Origin: Liopterus haemorrhoidalis
Lineage: Eukaryota > Arthropoda > Insecta > Coleoptera > Dytiscidae
Length of the DNA stretch: 64,000 nucleotides
NCBI GenBank assembly: GCA_963971575.1
Contig: OZ020625.1
Coordinates: forward strand, 15,353,646 to 15,417,645
Reading direction: 5' to 3'
The stretch's first letter is position 1, and each line of letters opens with the position of its first letter. A model generated the notes under the pieces. That model had not been told where the DNA came from and made no database searches. It saw only the letters and a list, made by a program, of their open reading frames with translations. A program made the translations under genes and the position numbers. This document shows, one piece after another, positions 1-12,779 of the stretch.

Positions 1-214
1 GGACCCCCCCCCGTACTGTGGAAAGTGATGACTTTTTTTTTGCTCTTCACTTAAAATTTAGAAGGGAAGACCTATTTTTTTTTGCTCTTCACTTAAAATT
101 TAGAAAGGAGGACCTTTTTTTTGCTCTTCACTTGAAATTGAAATTTTGCCCTGTGTTTATAAAAATTATGTATAATTGGACCCCCCCCAAGCCAAAAATC
201 TGTGTGCGCCCCTG
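1..214. mobile_element. Right end of a hAT-like non-autonomous element with a minisatellite
   Basis: The segment ends in GTGCGCCCCTG, the complement of a CAGGGGCGCAC-type hAT terminal repeat. The other arm of the inverted duplication lacks it: homology starts exactly at 215, so the other arm is an empty site. CATTCATG (215-222) is the likely 8-bp target duplication, but the left copy lies outside the window. Inside are about three copies of a ~40-bp unit made of a T-run, GCTCTTCACTT and a GGAGGACC-like end. The same unit, inverted, occurs at 40370-40600. No coding region is supported. Confidence 0.5.
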
Positions 215-284
215 CATTCATGAGCTTGGATTTTTGCCCATTTTTAGTTTTTGGGTCCATAGAGACATTTGTGTATCATAGAGA

Positions 285-440
285 CTTACGATCCATTTTC
301 TCTCTACCTGCAAATGTCATTTCAATTGATATTGTTCCCGATTTAGGAAAATTATGGAATGTTTAAGTGGGATTCTTCTTTATTCACGATATATTGTACA
401 TTGCGGCACACAACAAAATGAATTGTTTTTTTTTTGCCAT
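285..440 (-). pseudogene. Decayed THAP-like exon
   Basis: On the minus strand an ATG at 440 is followed by a run of ten A and then, in another frame, FCCVPQC (398-418). This resembles the C-x2-4-C start of a THAP DNA-binding domain; a KW pair follows downstream. The frame is broken by the A-run, by an in-frame TAA just after CCVPQC and by further shifts. The mirror copy at 58428-58585 has the same internal stop but an eight-A run. A THAP exon running divergently from the ZAD gene is the best reading. The match is short, so confidence is limited. Confidence 0.4.
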
Positions 441-1119
441 TTTTCACAAGAATAAAACACAAACAACAAAAAAACACGTATTTCTCCACTGAACAAAACA
501 AAACAATGTCACTCTCGTATTTTCCGCAAATCGCCACCAGATGTCAGGGCGCTTAGGAAGTTTCCCCTATTGGTTTATAAATAATTTTTGGTCAAATTTA
601 CGTTTTCTTGCTGTATATAGTATATTTAATTTATAACCGAGTATTAAAAAAGTGTATAAATATATGTGAATCCATTTTATGATAAAATTTGCTGCTCGTA
701 AATGAATATTTTCAGAGGTTATAATGTTGGTGCTCACAGAGAAAATAAAATATTATACTTTGAACTTAAAACATTTATTTGTATACTTAATATCTACACA
801 TTTCTCAATAAATTGTATAGAACGAGAGCTCTAAGGCACGCCTACCCAGGGACTTTGTTTGCTTCGACGGACTATAATTGTTGTTTCTTTCCAATAGTTC
901 AATTCAAGGACGCCTAACTCGACATATGTCACTATTTAAAAAATTGAAGTTTTCCTTCATATCCCGTACTTCTGGTTTGTTCCGGAAAATTTCACTACTT
1001 CCAACCGATTCTTTGGATAGACTTCGTCTATAATTTTTTTTATCAACTTACTCCCACCTCGCGTTTCGAGAAAAACTGGATGGACGAGTGGTCTGATCAA
1101 TGTTAACAATTATTTTCAG

Positions 1120-4100
1120 GTCTCCCCAGTGTTGCGCAATCAGGGAGCGATATGTTCAGAATGTTGCAGTAAAGTGAATGGTTTCTATGAATTCCGTGAG
1201 CAATACTTGCGGAACAGTCAAATATATATAAATTACACATCACAACTGAGTTCTGCCTCTGAAACTCGCGGAGAGTTGTGTGTTTATTTGACGGATTGCA
1301 AAAACGAACAAAAACAATGTTTGGGGACCTTGGAAGAGTACTGTCATAACAGTAACACAGTGAAAACAGAAAAGGAAGACTGCACAGGTATTGTAGCGGC
1401 TGTCCCATTTAACTGGGAATGTATGGCGATCTCTAAAAGTACCAAAAATACCACTTCAGTTAAACTAGACCAAATTATCTATATAACTAGTGCAGCTCAA
1501 TGGCATTTTTAAAATGCATAGCAAACTAGATATAAGCAAAAAACTAGTATTCGCCAAATTGAATTTTCCCTTATTTATTTTTGATGTATTAAAAAACATA
1601 TACTACATTAAACTAAACTTTCTTCAGTCAACTATTTGCTTACTTTCCAGTGCTGCTGTAAAATTACTGATCATTTTTATTTATTAGTAATAACTTAAAT
1701 GTTTCTTGGAGTAAGTCGTGTCTCTTGCAGTTTTTTAGATCCCTACATATTCCCGGTTAAATGGGACACCCAGTATGTCAATATAAGACATTTTTATTAT
1801 ATCTTCAGCCTTATTTATTTATCTTTGCTCTATTTTGAAAATTGTAGGATGTGTAAAAGAGGTTGAATAATTAGTAAATACATAAATATTTGCTAATATA
1901 ATGAATTAAACTTTGACTGGCATACTGATTAAAACTTTAATAATATTGTTTATTTCATATTCCATTATTTATAGAAAGAGACTAGTTGTAGTTGCTTTAC
2001 GTACGTGTTTGTTCCAGGAACGAATTTGAATGATGGCGCAGGTGGTGACTTACATCCTGATGTCACCAGAGACGGCGATGTTAGCGATATTATTAAAGAT
2101 GATGTGGATGTTAAGACAGAATATGAAGATATGACTGATGACTATATAGTGATGGCTGGGACAGAGCATACAGCTGAATGGGAGAATGGTCAGTAACGGG
2201 CACATTTACAACTAACTTCTACTTATGACTGTTGTTCATATTTCATTGTCACAGTTCTGTTTATTTCAGACGAATTGGGGCAATGATCAGTACACATCTT
2301 AAATAAAATATATATTTTGCAGTCAGTAATTCGTTTGTATTTCACTGATGATGTGTTTATTTCAGGTATCACAAATGGAGTTACAGTTGTCGTTTATCAT
2401 GATGGGATGAACACAGAAGAGACTGTCGTCAAGTCTGAACCTGTGGACAGCAGTGAATGTGAAGGAAATGTACTAGCAAGTACAGCTGTTTCAAACATTG
2501 GTGAGCAGAGCTAGCTTTATTAACAGCTTAATGCGTACATCACGTATCAACGTCACGACATCACGACACAATATCAACTATGTCAATTGTTCAGTAACTA
2601 TAAGTGTATATATTTCAGAGAGTCGCGATACTGGGTTGACATATATCATGTCATCTGCTGACGCCATGTCCAAGCATAACTACAAAACTAATATAATCCT
2701 CAATGAGGAGATTGATATCAAGACTGAATGTGGAGATGACGGTGATTATATGGAGAGTGCAGCTGCGCAAGATACAGGTCAGTCAATAGTTTAATATTAT
2801 TGTACTAGTTGTGAGCTTCCAATACTGATATTTCCAGTTTCTATTTACTGAATACATGCACAGGGTCACAATGAGTAATAGTTTGCTAGTTGTAGTAATT
2901 TGTTAATATAATTTATCCAATAAATGATTTAATTCTTATCGACCTCTCACAAACTCTCTGACTACAGTTTGATACTTGAAATATTGTTTCTTTGTAGACT
3001 CTTATCTTTCATCAGCCAATATACAATCCTCACTTCATTTCAACATGGTTTTGTTAAATATAAATCGAACACAACAGCCATTTTTTCATATCTCAATTCC
3101 ATGCACAAAAACAGAGGCAAAATCACTTTGCTTAGGCTTCTCTTACGATTTTACTAAAGCCTTCGATTTAATCCATCGCTCCATAATAGGAATTAAATTA
3201 AATGACATCGGTAGTGTAGGTCCACCGCAATCGTGGCTCTCATTATTTTTTTCTTATAGAGAGCAAGTTGTCTCTACTAGCCAAAACCATATATATATTT
3301 TTTTTTATTTATTTATTTATTTATTTATTTTTTTTGGTGGGGAATTGTGTGCAGGGTTAGTTTAATTTAGTGGCAAAGAAAAGAACTCGTGATTTCAAGT
3401 GCAATGTAATGGAACACGCATATACAGTTGCTTTAAAAGATCCGGACAGTCAAATAAATTATTTAACAACTTGTATAGAAATGTCAATTTCAAATATCAA
3501 ATAATAATTACAAATCTCATAAGCGACAGTGTAACAAAAGAGTTCCACAAGGTTCTATACTTGGTCCAGTGTTATTTCTCTTGTATGTAAATGATTTACT
3601 TTCATTATTTCCAAATAATGCTATTTGTAATACTATATTGTATGCGGATGACACTTTACACATTACTTCATATTGTAGATGCATCGTCACTAGCTCTGGA
3701 TGGTAAAAATAACTTTATTATTATTATTATTGCAATCAGAGCAGAAGCCCAGGGCTTGTTATGCTCAATTTAACCATACATTTTATACATACAAACTAGT
3801 TACATGATATACTAATATAAACAAATAATTACATAATTACTTAAATTAAGAAATGAAGATTTTACAATTAAATTAAATATAGAACTAAAATTACATTGCT
3901 TGGAGAAATAAATGACTTATTCTGGCTTTAAAGGTGTTTATGCTTGGGGCAGACACAGCTTCTTCCGGGAGAGAATTCCACAGGTTGAAGACACGGTTGG
4001 TGACGAAAACTTAGTAGCAATAAGTCGGTGGTGCTTTGACAATAATCTCATGCTAAATACCGAAATAAAAATCATCCTCTGCTTTTCCATGAACACAACA

Positions 4101-6624
4101 ATGCACTTATTGCCGGCCCATATTTACATTTGCAACGACAAAAAAAAAGTCATTGTTCCCAATCTACAAAATTTTTGGTCATAATAAGTGATAATCTAAA
4201 CTGGCCAATAAAAACTGGATAATCACGTGGACTATTTGCTACCTAAACTTAGCAAATCTTGTTTTATATTGAACAAGCATAAGGATATGGTTACTGCAAG
4301 TATACTCAGAGCTGCTTACTTTGTAATATTTCACGTAACAATGTGCTATGGCATTTTGTTTTGGGGTAGATCATGTGTATCGTAAAAAGTTTTTCTCCAC
4401 AACCGCTAGAGAATTCTAGAGACCAATTCTAAAATCAATTTTGATTACAGAAAGTTAATATTCTAACACAAGAGTTGGAATGTTATTCTAAAATACTTTT
4501 CTTCTTATGCATTTTGCGTGTATTTCATTCCTTCAATAGTTAAGGAATAATTATTTCATGCTTGTTGTCAGTTGTTATTGTTCACTATAAGGTATGCATT
4601 CTTCCGCGCTGAATAGTAGTGCGGACGGTATCTATGACGTATGGATACAATTAACAAATGCGAAGTTATTTTAAAAAATTTAGTAAAATAACTTACTAAA
4701 AAGTGACAAGATAGTGGCCGATGTGAGGCAAATTAAAATAAAATTAAACAAAAAAAAATAAAAAAAATAAGTTTAAATAATTATTTAATTTGTTATGTAA
4801 AGTAGGGTCTATGACTCGGTTGGAAAGATGAGAAAAATCGATGCTCGTGGTTTCTCACGGTCACCTGCGGCTCGCGCTCGGAATGTTCTACTCGCATCGA
4901 ATTTTCTCATTTCAACCTTGTAGTTTCAATACTATTCTAGTTCAAATTCTCACTATTCGCATAATAGCAGGTGTCCCTTTAGATCATCTTGCAGATCCTT
5001 TTTTCCAGTTTTGTCTGAATTAACTCTTCCATCTTTTTATATATTAGAAGCCGTAATGTTTGTTAAAAATAATCCGTACCTAATCGCTATTCATTAATTT
5101 CCATACTTATCATACCGGCAATATATAGCATATGCACTGTACAGTAAAGATCCGCACTATATGGCTGTAACATTATGTTATATGGAAAACTATTTTGTTA
5201 ACTCGTGTGGTTTCAGTTCATATTATATGTGTCATCTTGACTAAACCTCATCATTTAGGTAATGTGTTATTGGTTAAATAAATTTATTATTTATAAGAAA
5301 ATAACTATATTTAAACAACTGAAAGTTTGTCTCAATAATCAATGCAAAATTGTTTGCAGCTAGTGAAACATCTTCCAGTGAATCAGATGAGAGTTGGGAG
5401 CCGTTGGCCATAAACAAGCGTAAACAACCCACAACAACAAGGTCATCACATTTCATAAGACACAAGAAAATGCATTCTGGAGGGAAACCATTCAAATGTG
5501 ATCAGTGTGATAAAGCATTTTCAGTGTCTTCAAATTTGATTACTCACAAACGAACACATTCTGGAGAGAAACCATTCAAATGTCATCAATGTGATAAAGC
5601 ATTTTCAATGTCTTCAAGTCTCATTAATCACAAACGAGTACATTCTGGAGAGAAACCATTCAAATGTGATCAATGTGATAAAGCATTTACAGTGTCTTCA
5701 AATTTGATTACTCACAAACGAACACATTCTGGAGAGAAACCATTCAAATGTGATCAATGTGATAAAGCATTTTCAGTGTCTTCAAGTCTCATTACTCACA
5801 AACGAATACATTCTGGAGCGAAACCATTCAAATGTGATCAGTGTGATAAAGCATTTTCACAATCATCAAATCTCATTCTTCACAAACGAAAACATTCTGG
5901 TGAGAGACCATTCAAATGTGATCATTGTGAAAAATCATTTTCACGTTCATCTGATCTCACTGTACACAAACGAAAACATACTGGAGAGAAACCATTCAAA
6001 TGTGATCAGTGTGATAAAGCATTTTCAATGTCTTCAAGTCTCATTACTCACAAACGAATACATTCTGTAGAGAAACCATTCAAATGTGATCAATGTGATA
6101 AAGCATTTTCAAGGTCTTCACATCTTGTTACTCACAAACGATTACATTCTGGAGAGAAACCATTCAAATGTGAGCAGTGTGATAAAGCATTTTCAAGGTC
6201 TTCACAGCTGGTTATTCACAAACGATTACATTCTGGAGAGAAACCATTCAAATGTAAGCAGTGTGTTAAAGCATTTACGAATTCATCACATCTCATTAGG
6301 CACAAACAAGTACATTCTGGAGAGAAACCATTCAAATTTGATCAATGTGATAAAGCATTTTCAAGGCCTTCACATCTGGTTACTCACAAACGATTACATT
6401 CTGGAGAGAAACCATTCAAATGTGATCAGTGTGATAAAGCATTTTCAGTGTCTTCAAGTCTCATTACTCACCAACGAATGCATTCTGGAGAGAAACTATT
6501 CAAATGTGATCAGTGTGATAAAATATTTGCACAGTCCTCAAGTCTCATTACTCAATTACGGTCTGGAGAGGAACCATACAAATGTGATCAGTGTGATAAA
6601 GAAATTTTTCCACGACCACTATAG
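1120..6624 (+). CDS. ZAD/C2H2 zinc-finger protein, left copy (5' exon not found)
   Basis: Likely sequence-specific nuclear DNA-binding protein. Exons by AG/GT boundaries: 1120-1387, 2018-2188, 2366-2500, 2619-2777 and 5360-6624; all visible introns are phase 1. The first exon holds the second half of a ZAD dimerisation domain (ICSECCSKV with C-x2-C, then FYEFREQ). The next three encode acidic linkers with KTE/KSE motifs reminiscent of SUMO sites. The last exon encodes about 14 C2H2 units joined by HSGEKPF linkers. Unit 11 has lost its first Cys (FKFDQC), unit 13 lacks a normal HxxxH and unit 14 is cut short before the stop. Finger helices differ mainly at the DNA-contacting positions (SRSSDL, SQSSNL, SVSSNL, SRSSHL). 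The start codon and first half of the ZAD were not found upstream, so this copy may lack its first exon or have a distant one. Confidence 0.75.
2950..4190 (+). pseudogene. Jockey-type reverse transcriptase relic in the last ZNF intron
   Basis: Frameshifted fragments read as non-LTR reverse transcriptase: a YDFTKAFDLIHR segment near 3150-3180, a [18 protein letters not shown] stretch spread over frames near 3550-3600, and a YADDTLH motif near 3642. The same relic is mirrored at 50990-51890, so it was inserted before the arms duplicated. It is interrupted here, but not in the other arm, by the LINE tail at 3716-4007. No intact protein is possible. Confidence 0.6.
3716..4007 (-). mobile_element. 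5'-truncated CR1-like LINE tail
   Basis: Present only in the left arm. On the minus strand it encodes the last ~38 residues of a non-LTR reverse transcriptase (VFNLWNSLPEEAVSAPS, then a stop), followed by about 170 bp of 3' UTR ending in an (ATT)n microsatellite, as in CR1/L2-type LINEs. AACTT (3711-3715 and 4008-4012) flanks it and may be part of an imperfect target duplication. The other arm shows the uninterrupted site. Confidence 0.6.
4191..5359. other. Intronic stretch without a recognised gene
   Basis: This is the 3' part of the last ZNF intron. It is AT-rich, mirrored in the other arm, and has no ORF with recognisable similarity. It ends in the acceptor TTGTTTGCAG at 5359. Confidence 0.6.
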
Positions 6625-6660
6625 AATTTACCAATTCTCAACCCAATTTTGACTACAGAA

Positions 6661-9600
6661 AGTTTTTTTTTTTTTTGTTTAGTCGGACCTTAGCTACTAG
6701 GCGATTGGTCTGGAGCTATTTAGAGTTACTGTAAAATAATATTTTATCTATATTTCTGTATTAAATACGTTGCCATTAAATTGAGAAAAAAAAATAAAAT
6801 AAAACATTCACAATAATAAAATAAAAGAATTAGAGCGTTGCCATTATATTCGGGGAAAATTAATATGGTAATTAAAGTTAATAAAGGATAATGCGTTGCC
6901 ATTAATGTATAATATAATATATCTTGAGTTACACGTATGTAGCTGTATTTGTTTTAAGTATTAGTTGAATATTTGTTGGTAAAGTTATTTTGTTTTCAGT
7001 TAATATTTTATACAATTGTTGTTGTTGGATTTGATACAAATTGCATGATAGAAATAAGTGATTCAAGTCGGCTTCATAACCTTGTGAGCAGGGACATATG
7101 TTGGATTCTATTAAGTTAAATCTATAAAGATGTGCAGGACACATTGTATGATTAAATCTCATCCTTGATATCGCTGTTACATATTTTTTTGGAATAGGAG
7201 TTTTACTAAACCATGTTTTTTTAATGGTGTTCTGTATGTTAAAAGAAAATATACCTTTTTCCTCTGATGTAATATTAAATTGATTATGCCATGCTTTATG
7301 ATAACTAAGTTTTGTTTCCGCGATATTTTCGTTTGAGAAATGTAACACTTGTTCAATTGCACCCTGTTCTATTGCTAATTTAGCTTTAGAATCGACTATT
7401 ATGTTGCCCTTAATATCCGCGTGACCTTTGATCCATATAATTTTTACCTCAATGTTTTTATTATGTTTGGCTATATTTATGATTTCTATTATCTTATATA
7501 TTACTTTGGGGTTGTTAGTGAATCCTGGGTTTTTTAATTTTTGAATAGAGCTCAGACTGTCTGTTAGAATAGTGGCTGAATTGTAATCTGGAATGTGTAA
7601 GTTTAATAAATACTCAGTAGCGCGATATATTGCTAAAAGTTCTATATGGAATATGTTAACAGTATTATTTGTTTTGTACATAAAATCTTTTTCTGTTTGG
7701 GGATCATATATGGCAAATCCAGTGCCTTCTTTTTGTTTTGATCCATCTATATATATTTCGTATGTTTTCCCGAGTTTTGAATTGATTAATTTTATAGGAT
7801 ATTATTGTCTTTTATTTGTATTTCTGAACCAACTATATTATTAGGAAGATAGTATTCTAGTGAATATAAGAAGCATGTTAGATTAAAATTTCTTTCAACA
7901 GTAATTTTTGATACTTTGTAACTCAAGAAACTATTCACTAGAGGAGGTAGTATTCTGCGTTGCCAGTAAGGGGAGATGAGACATTTAGTTGAAAGATGTA
8001 TAATATTATCGGCGAGGATATATAGTTTATTGGTGTACATATGTATGCAGCCAGAATTTGTTTGATAACGTTTTTCTTCTTATATTAAGAGGTAGTTCGT
8101 ACCATTCAGCGAGTAGGCTGTGTTTAGGTGTTGATTGCATAGCTCCGATACATAATCTGAGGTTTTTATGTTGTATTTTATTTAGTAATTCTAATAAACT
8201 ATTAGTTGCAGAACCATACACTATACAACCGTAGTCAATAATTGATCTAATTCTACACCTATAAAACGTTATGACTGTTGATACATCAGCACCCCATTTT
8301 TTCTTAGAAATTATTCTAAGCATATTAACTGCTGAATCACATTTTTTAACGAGATTACGAATGTGGGACTTAAAATTTAATTTTGCGTCTAAATACATCC
8401 CTAGATATTTAATTTCTAGTACCAGGTTAATTTGTATTCCTCCCAAATTTAGTGACTTAGGGAGGGAATTTTGTCGGTGTCTCGTGAAACATACTATTTT
8501 TGTTTTATTCGCACATAGTTCTAGGCCGTGATTTCTGAGCCAATCAATTATTTTACGCATACCTATATTCAGAGAATGTTGTGTAACTGAAAATTTTGTT
8601 GAGGTGCAGTATATTATTTATTTATTTATTTATTTTACATCGGGCTATTTCTGCAACGAGGCTAATCGCCGATGCCAGGGGGCGAGCTCCTACACCTGGA
8701 TAAGTGGTGAATGATTGTGAAAATGAGAGTAATGTAAACATATTATTCTCGCCCGAATAATATTACCAACGAAGGAGGCTCGAACCACCGACCGCCCAGT
8801 CCTGACTGTTTCTACGAGTTTAAAACCGCACGACTTAATGCGCTCGGTCACTCCGTTGGCTGAGGTGCAGTATAAGCACATATCGTCTGCATAACTTAAA
8901 AAACTTGTTTCAGGAATGAGTACTTGCACCAGTTCAAAAGTATAAATAAGAAATAAAATGGGGCTCAACACACCCCCTTGTGGTAAACCTAATTTGGATG
9001 TTCTAGGTCCTATCATATTTTGTGCGTGTTTTATGTAAAGAATGCGCGACTTAATTATGTTTTTTATTGATTTAATTATATTAAATGGTATTTTTAATTT
9101 ATACATTTTGTTAATTAGTGTATCTGATCAAACGTTATCATAAGCCCCTTTGATGTCCAAAAAAACAGTTAAATAATTATTGGCAGAGTTCTGAATGGCT
9201 GTGCACAGAGTAGCTAAACTATCTAAACAACTGTAATTTTTCCGAAATCCAAACATGCAATTTGGGATAATGTTTTCAGATTCTAGCCACCATTCTAATC
9301 TAGTTTTAATCAGACGTTCATATGTTTTAAGTAAACATGATGATAGTGCAATAGGTCTGTAAGAATCTACTTTGTGCGGGTCTTTGTTAGGTTTGAGCAA
9401 CGGGATTATGTTGTATTTATTCCAGTCAGGAATAGTTATGCCAGAATCATAAATTTTGTTGTATATATTTAATAATATTTTTTTCATATTTTTCGGAAGG
9501 TGATGAAACATAGGATAGCGTATTTCGTCATGTCCTGGAGAAGTATTCGATGATGATTTTATTGCATTTAAAAGTTCGGGGAATGTGAATGGCTTATTTA

Positions 9601-10570
9601 ATTCCGATGTTAAATTTGCATTTGTTATATTTACAGTATAATCATTATTTTCTACTATGGGGGGAGCCAGTTTTTGTAAGAATTCTTCTAATATATTGAA
9701 AGATGCAGAGGTAGTATTTGTAGGAGAAGGGTTGATACCGTGGTCAATGTTTTTAATTTTTTGCCAGATAGATTTAGACGGGTATCTTTATTTACGGGGT
9801 TTAAAAAAAAATTCAATTATTTTTTCTTTTCAATTTATAAATTCTTTTGGCTTTGGCGGCCATTCTTTGGCATGCGATATAATTATCTACATTTTTTTGT
9901 ATGTTATATTTTTTATATGCGTCTTTACGTTCCTGGTCAGCTTTTTCGCATTTCTCGTCCCACCAACATTTAATGCGATGTGGATTGATTGTTTTTATTT
10001 GATTTTTAGGAATTGATTTACATTGATGCATTGATGCTTCAATGCAATACATTGATGCTTCAATTATAATTTTAATAAATTTATAATAATTTTGAATGTG
10101 ATCGTCGATGTAACTGAATTTTTTAGCTAAGTTGTTTGCTGTGTGATTATAAGATACCCAGTCAGCATCCTGTACTCTCCACTTGTTTTTTGGATTAACT
10201 GTGATTTTACCTGGTTTGTTACCTATTTCAAGTATCAATGGGAAATGGTTAGATCCATGAGTATCAGGAATTGTACGCCAGTTAAATTTAGAGTAGAGGG
10301 TTGGAGAACATATGGAAAGATGAATTGCAGATTTTTGTTGGGAGGGGTTGGTACATAATGTTGGTGAACCATCGTTTAGTATACAGAGGTTGTGCAGATC
10401 AGTTGCTTCTATTAAGTTTTCGCCTTCTTTATCGGTTGAAACACACCCCCAAGCTGCGTGGTGACAGTTAAAATCGCCAGCAAAAATTGTTCTGGATGAA
10501 GTTTGACTGATAATATTAGCCCAGGAATTTTTTGAAATTTTATGTTTAGGTTTAGCATATATTGACATTA
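6661..10570 (-). mobile_element. I-type LINE (RNase H-bearing), degenerate
   Basis: Read on the minus strand from 10570 down: the C-terminal part of an APE-type endonuclease (9813-10568, FAGDFNCHHAAWG); reverse transcriptase fingers and palm (9128-9511, SYRPIALSS; 8861-9106, GLPQGGVLSPILF and SYADDMCLY); thumb (8027-8560); RNase H (6929-7681, ending in WIKGHADIKGN) with a C-terminal Cys/His cluster (CPCSQGYEADLNHLFLSC). The order EN-RT-RNase H-zinc knuckle is that of I-superfamily LINEs. The reading frame is broken in several places and by a SINE at 8614-8860. The 5' part (ORF1, start of EN) is absent. The poly(A) end at 6661 and about 130 bp of 3' UTR are shared with the other arm, so insertion preceded the duplication. 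Confidence 0.8.
8614..8860 (-). mobile_element. tRNA-derived SINE inside the LINE
   Basis: Flanked by an exact 14-bp direct repeat, TGAGGTGCAGTATA (8600-8613 and 8861-8874). On the minus strand it starts with a tRNA-like head (AGCCAACGGAGTGACCGAGC), has a B-box-like GGTTCGAGCCT at 8786-8776, and ends in an (AAAT)n tail at 8614. It splits the reverse-transcriptase palm of the host LINE. Confidence 0.75.
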
Positions 10571-11310
10571 TATTATTTATTTATTTATTTACAAAAATAG
10601 GCTACACAACAAGAGGAATCCCAATAATAGTGTAGCACAGAAAAACATATAAAATTAAATTAAATATTCGAATCAGTAATTCAAAAACAATAAGATATAA
10701 ACCAATTACATATTATACACAAATTTCGTGTATACAAGTTAGATAAAGTTATAAAACCATATAAATCAAAAATGTAATAATTTATTTAAGGTATTTATGT
10801 AAGATAGTCCAGAATTATGTAATAAGAGAATTAATGTAAGATTTTATTTAGAGATTTCTTAAAAACATTTATACTCGTGTCGAAAATGTCGGGAAATGAT
10901 TCGGAGGTTGAAAGTTTGTTGAACATAAAACATATTCTATTAATGGAAGAATTAAAAGCATAATTAGCCGGTCGCTATGGCGTAGTGGTCAGCTCATTTG
11001 ACTGCTAACCGTGGGGACTCGGGTTCGAATCCCGGTCATGGCATGGATGTTTGTATTTGTCATAAAATTAATAAAGTATCCAATATAAAAATAACAGAGT
11101 AGCTGGCTAAAGGTCCATATATATTAGGACTAAAGAGCCAAAATCAAAAAAAAAAAAAAAAAAAAAAAGCATAATTACTATTAGGAGGAGGTACGGACGG
11201 AAGTGTACATGTTAAAAGTGACTAGTGAATTTCCTAAGGTAAATATAATTATATTCCTTAATTATTTACTATATTTTGTCATAAAACCTACCATTTCATT
11301 CTTTAAGTTA
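10571..11310 (-). mobile_element. Second LINE tail, 5'-truncated
   Basis: On the minus strand a short frame ends in a segment typical of the C-terminus of CR1/RTE-like reverse transcriptases (DTSINVFKKSLNKIL, then stop). About 300 bp of AT-rich UTR and an (AAAT)n terminus at 10571-10590 follow. A SINE (10967-11164) sits within it and a mariner element abuts at 11311. Confidence 0.5.
10967..11164 (+). mobile_element. tRNA-derived SINE
   Basis: Flanked by a 13-bp direct repeat AAAAGCATAATTA (10954-10966 and 11165-11177). It has a perfect A box TGGCGTAGTGG (10978-10988), an anticodon-loop-like GACTGCTAACC, and a perfect B box GGTTCGAATCC (11022-11032). A tRNA-unrelated body and an A-tail follow. 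The layout resembles tRNA-Ser(GCT), but the cloverleaf is not complete, so this is a SINE rather than a tRNA gene. Confidence 0.8.
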
Positions 11311-12766
11311 TACAAGGTGTCTCAAAAGAAATTTTATATTTATTTAGCTTACTGCGTGAACGCAACGTATCCGAGGGGCGCGGGGGTTTTATTTATTTAT
11401 TTATTTATTTATTTTATTTATGTAAATTTTAGAATCGTACACAGGTCGAACCCAATAAGTACGACTACAATTAATATATAATGAGTTCTTAAGATGTTAT
11501 GTTATGGTTATGAGTTATGGGTTATGTCAATCGGTAGCCTGGCTCTTGGGAATTCAGTCGCTATGGAGCGTTTCTCGGGAGCAGACCGCGCGTTATGCGT
11601 GCGAGAGTTTTACAAAAACGGTGATTCGGCGACTGTAGCGCGTAGAAAATTCTGCAGTATTCGAGGTTTTCGCCACTTAAATGATGCGCCAAGCATTCCT
11701 CTCATTCGAAATTGGGTTAAAAAGTTTGAAGATACTGGTACAACGCTGGATAAATCAAAATCCGGGCGACCTAGGTCATCAAGAACGGTAGAAAACGTGG
11801 AGGATGTTAATCAGTCTGTTTAACGACTGAGACGACCCGAACCTTTCAATTCTGAAGCGCGCAAGTGCTTTAAATGTGCATAGATCTTCATTACATCGCA
11901 TTATGCACAAAGACCTAAAGCTGCACCCCTACAAAATTCAATTGGTGCAAGAATTAAAGCCCCAAGATGCCAGTCAGAGGCTTAATTTCGTAAATCAGGT
12001 GATTGAGCGATTTTCAACGTTTACCAACATTTTGTTTTCGGATGAAGCTCATTTTCATCTTAATGGCCACGTAAATAAGCAGAACTGCCGCTACTGGAGT
12101 ACAACGAATCCGAAACGCAAACATCAGAAACCCTTACATTCGCCTAAAGTGACCGTATGGGCTGCGATGTCGGCGCGAGGAATTATCGGCCCTTACTTTT
12201 TTGAAGACGAAAGGGGGCGTGCAGTTACAGTGAATTCAGAGCGTTATGTGGAGATGTTAGACAACTTCTTGGTACCTGAACTGCAAAACTTTCCTGGCTA
12301 TAACCAAAGAACATGGTTCCAACAGGACGGAGCAACTTCACACACGTCCAATATGTCTCTGCCACGTGTTCGTGAAATTTTCTCAGGCAAATTGATCTCC
12401 CGGAGAGGTGACATAAATTGACCTCCACGCAGTCCAGATTTAACCCCTATGGACTTTTTCCTATGGGGTTATCTTAAATCTAAAGTTTAAGCCAATAAAC
12501 CAACTTCACTGGCGCATTTGAAAGAAAATATCCGTCACGAAATGGCAGCCATCCCTGAGTCCACCTGCCGAGACGTCATAAGTAATTTTACTGTTCGATT
12601 AAATGAGTGCCGAGAACGCGAGGGTCTACATTTAGACGATATTATTTTTAAGAAATAAATCCCCAAAAAGTGTATTTTAATAATTAATAAACATTTTTTC
12701 TATATACGGCTTACTTTTTTTTTAATCGATCCACTAAATATAAAATTTCTTTTGAGACACCTTGTA
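11311..12766 (+). mobile_element. Tc1/mariner-superfamily element
   Basis: Terminal inverted repeats of about 28 bp (TACAAGGTGTCTCAAAAG at 11311 and its complement ending at 12766) are bounded by the TA dinucleotides these elements duplicate. It encloses one degenerate transposase gene. The left interior contains a (TTTA)n stretch (11391-11420) that may be a further insertion. Confidence 0.85.
11563..12658 (+). pseudogene. Mariner-like transposase, broken
   Basis: Starts MERFSGADRALCVREFY with an N-terminal helix-turn-helix region. Catalytic residues are visible as Asp in LFSDEAHFHLNG, Asp in WFQQDGATSH and a third Asp in PPRSPDLTPMDFF, giving a DD(36-37)D layout. It ends DDIIFKK. Breaks: a frameshift around 11820-11875, a TGA at 12418 just before PPRSPD, and a TAA at 12488. 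No functional transposase can be made. Confidence 0.85.
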
Positions 12767-12779
12767 TTAACACTATAAC

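Larger units (their letters stand above)
215..6805. repeat. Left arm of a large inverted duplication
   Basis: The sequence is the inverted counterpart of 46342-58660. The two arms share, in mirrored order, a THAP-like exon relic, the five visible exons of a ZAD/C2H2 gene with identical lengths for the first four, an old reverse-transcriptase relic in the last intron, and the 3' end of an I-type LINE. Divergence is by scattered substitutions and private insertions (a LINE tail at 3716-4007 here; about 4 kb at 54120-58075 in the other arm). That is expected of an old duplication rather than an assembly fold-back. Confidence 0.85.

Noticed and set aside
18..281. 87-codon ORF at the window start
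   Set aside because: Translation of the minisatellite and T-runs.
1103..1408. 101-codon minus-strand ORF over the ZAD exon
   Set aside because: Antisense of a conserved exon with clean splice sites on the plus strand.
4841..5023. 60-codon intronic ORF, mirrored at 50139-50372
   Set aside because: It is in both arms only because the arms are duplicates; no recognisable product.
10967..11040. Functional tRNA gene
   Set aside because: A and B boxes are good but the acceptor stem does not pair and an A-tail with target duplications follows; SINE.
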